From an uncultured Archangium sp. (GTDB taxonomy: Bacteria > Myxococcota > Myxococcia > Myxococcales > Myxococcaceae): a stretch of 11,430 nt of DNA. Shown in pieces: positions 5,566-11,430 of this stretch. The notes under the pieces were generated by a model that had not been told where the DNA came from, did not search any database, and worked only from the letters and a program-made list of their open reading frames with translations. Each line of letters opens with the position of its first letter. Within the stretch, counting starts at the first letter, position 1. The DNA is taken from assembly GCA_946479335.1 (NCBI GenBank), contig CAMLFP010000166.1:1-11430 (forward strand), written 5' to 3'. A program made the position numbers and the translations under genes.

Positions 5566-5787
5566 ATGACGCTCTGGGTCGTGATGTTCGCCGGGCTGGC
5601 TTTCGGGGAGACGCCGGCGCCGCAGCCGGCCAACGCCAATCAGTGCCAGACGAAGTGCAACGTCTCCGCCTCGGAGTGCATGAAGCCCTGCAGCGCCGAG
5701 TCGAAGGACGGCAAGAAGATGCTGGAGTGCATGAAGGCCTGCGAGGTGAAGAACACGCAGTGCAAGGCGGAGTGCCCGAAGCAGTAA
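5566..5787 (+). CDS. Small exported eight-cysteine protein with duplicated CX3CX6CX3C modules
   Basis: The product has 73 residues. MTLWVVMFAGLAFGETPA is a probable Sec signal peptide. The mature part has eight Cys at 27, 31, 38, 42, 55, 59, 66 and 70, exactly two copies of CX3CX6CX3C separated by 12 residues. The modules can be aligned with each other (QCQTKCNVSASECMKPC and ECMKACEVKNTQCKAEC), suggesting an internal duplication. The composition is helix-friendly and rich in Lys, Glu and Gln. CX3C spacing puts cysteines on one helix face, so disulfide-locked helical hairpins or metal binding are both possible. I do not recognise a named family. It is divergent from rsfS with 73 bases between the starts, and a REP-like hairpin begins right after the stop. 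The low-complexity Cys pattern in a clean frame with a signal peptide argues that it is a real gene. Confidence 0.8.
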   Translation: MTLWVVMFAGLAFGETPAPQPANANQCQTKCNVSASECMKPCSAESKDGKKMLECMKACEVKNTQCKAECPKQ

Positions 5788-5841
5788 CTGCCCCTCTCCC
5801 TCGGGGAGAGGGTCTCGCGCAGCGAGGGGTGAGGGGCGCAG
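5788..5841. terminator. REP-like GC-rich hairpin after the Cys-rich gene
   Basis: CCCTCTCCC (5792-5800) pairs perfectly with GGGAGAGGG (5804-5812) around a TCG loop. A second GAGGGGTGAGGGG block (5824-5836) can pair with the outer CCCCTC, giving nested alternatives. This CCCTCTCCC...GGTGAGGGG arrangement is a common dispersed hairpin type in high-GC proteobacterial genomes. It begins just after the stop codon and probably serves as a terminator or mRNA 3' end. Confidence 0.65.
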
Positions 5842-5854
5842 TTCTTTCCGCTCG

Positions 5855-6075
5855 CTGCGCTTCTCGTCGCTGAGTCGGCGCAACGGCGCGCCGACCGCTA
5901 CGCTCGGGTTTTCTGGTCGCTGCGCTGGGCGACTCGGCGCTGCGCTTCTCGTCGCTGAGTTGGCGCAACGTCGCGCTGACCGCTTAGCTCGGGTTTTCTG
6001 GTCGCTCCGCTGGGCGACTCGGCGCTGCGCTTCTCGTCGCTGAGTCGGCGCAACGGCGCACCGACCGCTTCGCTC
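5855..6075. repeat. 85-bp tandem repeat (2.6 copies) between convergent genes
   Basis: Units start with CTGCGCTTCTCGTCGCTGAG at 5855, 5940 and 6025; the third is cut at about 6075, four bases before the stop codon of the sigma54 activator gene. Each unit can form a hairpin from GTCGGCGC and GCGCCGAC (5874-5881 with 5888-5895 in unit 1). Unit 2 changes both arms but keeps G-T wobble pairs; unit 3 has one mismatch. Each complete unit also has GGGTTTTCTGG. No gene was found in 5788-6078. Confidence 0.9.
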
Positions 6076-6078
6076 CTC

Positions 6079-7521
<1,443 letters not shown>

Positions 7522-7530
7522 CGCGCGCGG

Positions 7531-7559
7531 AAGCTATGCCCCGCGCCCGCGCGAGTCGA
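7531..7559 (-). promoter_or_regulatory. Candidate sigma70-type promoter of the FHA activator gene
   Basis: Read on the minus strand, TCGACT (7554-7559) and TAGCTT (7531-7536) are separated by 17 bases, matching TTGACA at four positions and TATAAT at three. The -10 ends 9 bases before the ATG at 7521, implying a very short leader, and no Shine-Dalgarno is present. The match is weak. Confidence 0.3.
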
Positions 7560-7581
7560 TGCGTGAAAACCGGGGGCGCGT

Positions 7582-7587
7582 TAGACG
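7582..7587 (+). promoter_or_regulatory. Candidate -10 element TAGACG before the EamA transporter gene
   Basis: TAGACG lies 8 bases before the TTG at 7596. It resembles TAGACT before the Cys-rich gene in both sequence and distance from the start codon. There is no Shine-Dalgarno and no clear -35. It supports, weakly, the downstream TTG start over the GTG at 7563 and the ATG at 7536. Confidence 0.22.
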
Positions 7588-7595
7588 GCGCCGTC

Positions 7596-8483
7596 TTGAA
7601 ACAACCGCTGTCTCCTCCCGCCGCCCACGCGCTGATGCACCTCACGGTGTTCGTGTGGGGCTTCACCGCCATCCTGGGGAAGCTCATCTCCATCTCGGCG
7701 GTGCCGCTGGTCTGGTACCGCGTGCTGGTGGTGGTGCTGGTGATGCCGGCCATCATCGCGTGGAGGCGGTTGCCGTTTCGCGTGCCCGGCGGCGTCGCGC
7801 GCCGCTTCGCGCTGGTCGGCTTCTTCGTGGCCGCGCACTGGCTGCTCTTCTACGGCGGCATCAAGTACGCGGGCGTGCCGGTGTCGGTGCTGTGCTTGTC
7901 GACGACGACCTTCTTCACCGCGCTCATCGAGCCGCTGGTCTTCAAGCGCCGCGCCGACGTGCGCGAGCTGCTGGTGGGCTTCGGGGTGATGCTGGGCGTC
8001 AGCTTCCTGGTAAAGCTCGAGACGCACGCCGACTCGCTGGGGCTCGCGATGGGGTTGGGGAGCGCGCTGTTCTCGGCGGCCTTCGGCGCGCTCAACGGGC
8101 GGCTGGCGCGTGAGTGCGCGGGCGAGGTGATGACCTTCTGGGAGCTGCTGCTGGCGTTGGGCTTCGCCACGCTCTTCTTCTTCGCGCGGCCCGGCGACTT
8201 CGTGGCGCCGTGGGCGCTGTCGGGCCGCGACGCGGCGTATCTGCTGGTGCTGTCCATCGGGTGCACGGTGCTGCCGTGGCTGTGGAGCCTGCGCGTGCTG
8301 CAGACCTTGAAGCCGTACACGCTCGCGCTCGCCGTCTCGCTGGAGCCCGTCTACGCGATGGTGCTGGCGTACTTCCTCTTCCCCTCGGCGCAGGCGCTCA
8401 CGGTGCGCTTCTACGGCGGCGCGGCGCTGCTGCTGGTGCTGGTGGCGTTCAACACCGCGCGCCGGCGCCCCGCGAACGCCTGA
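7596..8483 (+). CDS. EamA/DMT-family inner-membrane transporter
   Basis: From the TTG at 7596 the product has 295 residues, the usual size for ten-helix EamA (DUF6, RhaT/PecM-like) drug/metabolite transporters. About ten hydrophobic helices are visible in two fivefold halves. The first half includes LMHLTVFVWGFTAILGKLIS, VPLVWYRVLVVVLVMPAIIA, FALVGFFVAAHWLLFYGGIK and VLCLSTTTFFTALIEPLVF. The second includes MGLGSALFSAAFGALNGRLA, LLVLSIGCTVLPWLWSLRVL, LAVSLEPVYAMVLAYFLFP and GGAALLLVLVAFNTARRR. The SLEPV motif near helix 9 is typical of the family. Family members export amino acids, metabolites or nucleotide sugars; the substrate cannot be inferred here. The start is uncertain: the frame is open from ATG 7536, and GTG 7563 is also possible. 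It is divergent from the FHA activator gene, with about 74 bases between them. Confidence 0.9.
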   Translation: MKQPLSPPAAHALMHLTVFVWGFTAILGKLISISAVPLVWYRVLVVVLVMPAIIAWRRLPFRVPGGVARRFALVGFFVAAHWLLFYGGIKYAGVPVSVLCLSTTTFFTALIEPLVFKRRADVRELLVGFGVMLGVSFLVKLETHADSLGLAMGLGSALFSAAFGALNGRLARECAGEVMTFWELLLALGFATLFFFARPGDFVAPWALSGRDAAYLLVLSIGCTVLPWLWSLRVLQTLKPYTLALAVSLEPVYAMVLAYFLFPSAQALTVRFYGGAALLLVLVAFNTARRRPANA

Positions 8484-8522
8484 GTTTCCCGCACGGGACG
8501 GCGCCCGGCGCGTTTCGCAAAT

Positions 8523-8568
8523 CGTCTGCTGCACCATGAGTCGTTTTCAACGCATGGTGCAGCAGACG
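8523..8568. terminator. Long perfect inverted repeat between convergent genes (probable bidirectional terminator)
   Basis: CGTCTGCTGCACCATG (8523-8538) is perfectly complementary to CATGGTGCAGCAGACG (8553-8568). The inner CGTT-TTC-AACG adds four pairs after a three-base AGT bulge. It sits between the convergent EamA and rimK genes, 40 bases after one stop and 41 beyond the other. No T-run follows on either strand, so it may act as a bidirectional hairpin block or mRNA 3' stabiliser rather than a classical intrinsic terminator. Confidence 0.6.
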
Positions 8569-8580
8569 AAGTTCGACAGC

Positions 8581-8603
8581 GCGAGGTGCACCCGCACCAT
8601 CGC
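8581..8603 (-). terminator. GC-rich hairpin just after rimK
   Basis: GCGAGGTGC (8581-8589) pairs with GCACC (8594-8598) and TCGC (8600-8603) around an ACCC loop with one bulged A. It begins 6 bases beyond the rimK stop codon on the minus strand. No T-run follows. It may act with the longer inverted repeat next to it. Confidence 0.4.
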
Positions 8604-8609
8604 GGCGTC

Positions 8610-9494
8610 TCAGCCGTGCAACGACAGCGCGTGGCGCACGATGGCGCCGGCGATGTCCTTGCCCGTCGCCTGCTCGAGCCCTTCAAAGCCCGGCGACGAG
8701 TTGAGCTCCATCACGCGCGGGCCGTCTTTGCCCTCGAGCATGTCGACGCCGCACACCGAGAGCCCCACGGCCTTCGCCGCGCGCACCGCGACCTCCACGT
8801 AGGCGCCGTCGAGCTTGATGGACTTGCCCTCGCCGCCGCGGTGGATGTTGCTGCGGAACTCGCCCGACTTCGCCTGCCGCCGCATCGCGCCCACCACCTC
8901 GTCGCCCACCACCAGCGCGCGCACGTCGCGGCCGCGCGATTCGCGCACGAACTCCTGGAGGCACACGTCCTGCCCCAGCCCCCAGAAGGTCTGGAGAATC
9001 GTCTCTGCCTCGGCGCGCGTGTCGGCCAGCATCACGCCCACGCCCTGCGTGCCGCGCAGCAGCTTGATGATGCACGGCAGCCCGCCGACCGACTCGAGGA
9101 GCCGCTTGAGGCTCGCGCCCTGCGTCGCCATCACCGTGCGCGGCACGTCGATGTGTTGCTGCGCCAGCAACTGCAGACAGCGCAGCTTGTCGCGGCTGCG
9201 CGCGATGGCGCCCGCGGGGTTCACCACCGGCACGCCCATCGTCTCGAGGTGGCTCACCACCGCCATGCCGTAGCTGGTGATGCTGGCGCCGATGCGGGGA
9301 ATCACCGCTGACAGCCCCTTCACCTCCGCGCCGCGGTACTGCAGCGTGTTGCCCGTCGGCGCCACCACCATCGTGCAGCGCAGGGTGTCCATCACCAGCG
9401 GGTTGGCCCGCTGCTGCCGCGCGGCCTCGACGAGGCGGCGGGTGGAATAGAGCGATTTCCTGCGCGAGAGGATGCAGAGGCGCTGCCGGGGCAT
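8610..9494 (-). CDS. rimK: RimK, ribosomal protein S6 glutamate ligase (ATP-grasp)
   Basis: The product has 294 residues from the ATG at 9494, matching E. coli RimK in length and along its whole sequence as I recall it. Landmarks are LCILSRRKSLYSTRRL (6-21), VIPRIGASITSYG (64-76), IARSRDKLRCLQLLA (98-112), IIKLLRGTQGVGVMLA (142-157), the ATP-binding core with Lys144, LVVGDEVVGAMRRQAKSGEF (194-213), RSNIHRGG (214-221) and the Mg-binding CGVDM...VMELNSSPGFEG (Asp251, Glu263, Asn265). RimK adds glutamates to the C-terminus of ribosomal protein S6 in enterobacteria and pseudomonads, changing ribosome behaviour; related enzymes ligate other substrates. A GTG at 9509 is less likely as start. It follows the DUF2378 gene by 31 bases, a probable operon, and two hairpins follow its stop. 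Confidence 0.93.
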   Translation of the reverse strand: MPRQRLCILSRRKSLYSTRRLVEAARQQRANPLVMDTLRCTMVVAPTGNTLQYRGAEVKGLSAVIPRIGASITSYGMAVVSHLETMGVPVVNPAGAIARSRDKLRCLQLLAQQHIDVPRTVMATQGASLKRLLESVGGLPCIIKLLRGTQGVGVMLADTRAEAETILQTFWGLGQDVCLQEFVRESRGRDVRALVVGDEVVGAMRRQAKSGEFRSNIHRGGEGKSIKLDGAYVEVAVRAAKAVGLSVCGVDMLEGKDGPRVMELNSSPGFEGLEQATGKDIAGAIVRHALSLHG

Positions 9495-9525
9495 GACGTC
9501 GCGGCACACTGCCGGGCTTCACCAG

Positions 9526-10065
9526 TCAGCGCCAGCGCACTTCCAACGTGAGGCCCAGGCCGGGCCCTTCGTGGTGCAGCACCTTGAGGTCGATGTCGTT
9601 CGCGCCGGCGAGCTCCAGCCCACGACGGATGAGGCCGACGTACCAGCCGGGGTAGGTGACGCGGTTGAGCCACAGCTGCCACACGCCCGGTGAGGGCTGC
9701 GTCAGCTTCGTCTCGAAGAAGGATGTGCCGGTCGACAGCGTGCGCGTGAGGCGCTCCAGCGTGCGCCGCGGGCCGAGGAGCTTGAGGCTCGCCAACACCG
9801 CGCGGCCGATGAGGGTCTCGCCGTAGCCGTCGACGAAGCGGCGGCCCAGCGTCTCGATGCCCAGCGAGAAGGGCACGTCGCCCGCGAAGAGCTCCACCGC
9901 GAGGCGTTGCAGCGCGACGTAGCGCTCCACGGGGTAGGCAGGCTCGAGGCGCGCCGGGTCGAACCCGAGGGCGCGGAACTTCTCGCGGGTGTTGGCGTCG
10001 AGCGGCCCCAACGCGCGGAAGAGCCCCTCGACGGTCTGCGAAAAAACGAGTGCTGCTTCAGCCAC
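9526..10065 (-). CDS. DUF2378 (TIGR02265, myxobacterial paralogous family) protein
   Basis: The product has 179 residues from a GTG at 10065, preceded by GAGAGG six bases upstream; the frame is open further 5' but that part looks non-coding. The pattern fits TIGR02265/DUF2378, a family of about 180 residues with many paralogues in Myxococcus, Stigmatella and relatives. Visible landmarks are the early VEGLFRALG, the central AYPVERYVALQRLA (43-56), the most conserved LGRRFVDGYGETLIGRAVL (73-91), LLGPRRTLERLTRTLSTG (96-113) and the late WQLWLNRV...PGWYVGLIRRGLELAGA region. There is no signal peptide or membrane segment. The function of the family is not known to me. It lies 31 bases upstream of rimK and 100 bases downstream of ppc, all on the minus strand, so it could share a transcript with rimK. 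Confidence 0.88.
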   Translation of the reverse strand: MAEAALVFSQTVEGLFRALGPLDANTREKFRALGFDPARLEPAYPVERYVALQRLAVELFAGDVPFSLGIETLGRRFVDGYGETLIGRAVLASLKLLGPRRTLERLTRTLSTGTSFFETKLTQPSPGVWQLWLNRVTYPGWYVGLIRRGLELAGANDIDLKVLHHEGPGLGLTLEVRWR

Positions 10066-10165
10066 GGAACCTCTCAATGCAGAAACCACGCCGACCTGCC
10101 ACGGGGGATGCGTGCGGCCAAGCGCGGGTTTTCGAGACGTGCGGAATGAGACACTGCCGCGAAAC

Positions 10166-11430
10166 TCAGCCGCTGTTGCGCAGGCCGGCCGCGACGCCGT
10201 TGATGGTGATGTACACCGCGCGCCGCACGCGCTCGTTGACGGGCTTGTCGCCCGCGTCACGCACGCGCCGGAGCAGCTCGACCTGCAGGTGGTTCAACGG
10301 GTCGATGTACGGGAAGCGGTGCTTGAGCGAGAGCGCCAGCGCCGGGTTGTTCGCCAGCCGCGCCGTCTCGCCGGTGATGAGCGCCAGCGCGTCGGTGGTG
10401 CGCCGCCATTCCTGCTCGATGCGGGCGAAGACCGCGTGGCCCTGCTTCTTGTTCTTCACCAGCGTCGCGTAGCGGCGCGCGATGCCGAGGTCGCTCTTGG
10501 CCAGCACCATGTCGAGGTTCGACAACAGCGCGCGGAAGAACGGCCACTCGCGCGCCATGCGCTGCAGCAGCTCCACCTTCGCCTGGCCCTGGTGCGCGCC
10601 CGCGTCGAGGAAGGCCGTCACCGCCGAGCCGAAGCCGTACCACGCGGGGATGCTGGCCCGCGTCTGGCCCCAACTGAACGACCACGGAATGGCGCGGAGG
10701 TCTTCGATGGCGCGGGTGCTCTTTCGCGACGCGGGCCGCGAGCCGATGTTGAGGCCGGCGATTTCTTGAATCGGCGTCGCCTCGTAGAAGGTGTCGACGA
10801 AGCCCGGCGTCTCGTACACCAGCGCGCGGTAGGCCTTCATGCCCGCCTGCGAGAGCTTCTCCGCGGCGTCGAGGAAGGCGCGCGGCACGTCGTTGGCTTC
10901 GGGCCGCAGCGTCGCCTCCAGCACGCCTGACACCAGCACCTCGAGGTTGCGGCGGCCGTTCTCCGGGTGCGCGTACTTCGAGGCGATGACCTCGCCTTGT
11001 TCGGTGAGGCGGAACTGCGCGCCGACGGTGCCCGGCGGCTGCGCGAGAATCGCCTCGTACGCCGGCCCGCCCCCGCGCCCCACCGTGCCGCCGCGCCCAT
11101 GGAAGAGCCGCATGCGCAGCGGCGTGCGCAGCGAATGGAAGAGCTGCCGCAGCGCAATCTCCGCGCGGTACAGCTCCCAGTTGCTGGTGAAGAAGCCGCC
11201 GTCCTTGTTGCTGTCGGAGTAGCCCAGCATCACCTCCTGCTCGCCGCCGGAGCGCTCCAGCAGCGGCAGCACCCCGGGGATGGCGAAGAACTCCTTCATC
11301 ACCCGCGCGGCGTTGCGGAGGTCGCCGATGGTCTCGAACAGCGGCACCACGATGAGCTTGAGCTTCGAGTCGCCGTGCAGCGTGCCGTTGAAGAGGCCGG
11401 TCTCCTTCTGGAGCAGCAGCACCTCCAGCA
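10166..11430 (-). CDS. ppc: Phosphoenolpyruvate carboxylase, C-terminal part (5' end outside window)
   Basis: The frame is open to the right edge and covers about 420 C-terminal residues of an enzyme usually ~880-930 long. PEP carboxylase adds bicarbonate to PEP to form oxaloacetate, refilling the TCA cycle. Catalytic landmarks are [33 protein letters not shown], the glycine-rich loop [20 protein letters not shown] with its two essential arginines, [20 protein letters not shown] and [18 protein letters not shown]. The end, [15 protein letters not shown]...[10 protein letters not shown], is the usual PEPC terminus. Its penultimate-region Asn, together with a Lys in MVLAKSDL, corresponds to residues that bind the inhibitor aspartate in E. 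coli PEPC, so aspartate feedback is plausible. The codon at 11422 is GTG but is internal, not a start. Confidence 0.97.
   Translation of the reverse strand, partial: LEVLLLQKETGLFNGTLHGDSKLKLIVVPLFETIGDLRNAARVMKEFFAIPGVLPLLERSGGEQEVMLGYSDSNKDGGFFTSNWELYRAEIALRQLFHSLRTPLRMRLFHGRGGTVGRGGGPAYEAILAQPPGTVGAQFRLTEQGEVIASKYAHPENGRRNLEVLVSGVLEATLRPEANDVPRAFLDAAEKLSQAGMKAYRALVYETPGFVDTFYEATPIQEIAGLNIGSRPASRKSTRAIEDLRAIPWSFSWGQTRASIPAWYGFGSAVTAFLDAGAHQGQAKVELLQRMAREWPFFRALLSNLDMVLAKSDLGIARRYATLVKNKKQGHAVFARIEQEWRRTTDALALITGETARLANNPALALSLKHRFPYIDPLNHLQVELLRRVRDAGDKPVNERVRRAVYITINGVAAGLRNSG

Noticed and set aside
5855..6075. Possible CRISPR array
   Set aside because: The 85-bp units are directly adjacent with no unique spacers, there are fewer than three full units, and no cas genes are present.
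9495..9509. GTG start of rimK at 9509
   Set aside because: The ATG at 9494 places the LCILSR strand at the same distance from the N-terminus as in E. coli RimK.
10066..10165. The gap between ppc and the DUF2378 gene as a terminator or promoter
   Set aside because: No strong stem or convincing -35/-10 pair was found; only short weak inverted repeats are present.

Overview
This is a high-GC window that reads as chromosome of a myxobacterium (Myxococcota, probably suborder Cystobacterineae). The main pointers are a MYXO-CTERM-type surface-sorting tail at the left end, a DUF2378 (TIGR02265) protein of a paralogous family known mainly from Myxococcus and its relatives, and an FHA-domain sigma54 activator of a kind abundant in these bacteria. 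No plasmid, phage, transposase, CRISPR, tRNA or rRNA signal was seen.

Layout, left to right. 1-425: 3' end of a Gly/Thr-repeat surface protein, closed by a hairpin terminator. 522-1446: a small exported PEGA-like protein, then a calcineurin-like (MPPED-type) phosphoesterase. 1447-2082: no gene; an imperfect ~140-bp tandem array whose core copies the 3' end of the phosphoesterase gene. 2083-3249 (-): lipoprotein with one c-type heme motif. 3367-5492 (-): rsfS > rlmH > ADP-ribosylglycohydrolase, a likely operon; rsfS and rlmH overlap by 4 bp and RsfS carries a long histone-H1-like Lys/Ala tail. 5566-5787 (+): a 73-residue exported eight-cysteine protein, divergent from rsfS. 5788-6078: a REP-like hairpin and an 85-bp tandem repeat. 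6079-7521 (-): FHA/AAA+/Fis sigma54 activator. 7596-8483 (+): EamA-family transporter. 8484-8609: hairpins between convergent genes. 8610-10065 (-): DUF2378 protein then rimK. 10166-11430 (-): 3' two fifths or so of ppc (PEP carboxylase), cut by the window edge.

Functionally this is a mix of housekeeping (rsfS, rlmH and rimK all act on the ribosome; ppc is anaplerotic) and envelope or signalling genes typical of myxobacteria. No single defence or biosynthetic system is visible. The most unusual items are the array built from a gene's own 3' end, the H1-like extension of RsfS, the twin CX3CX6CX3C mini-protein, and an ADP-ribosylglycohydrolase with an altered second metal motif. All three convergent gene junctions hold repeats or long inverted repeats rather than simple spacers.
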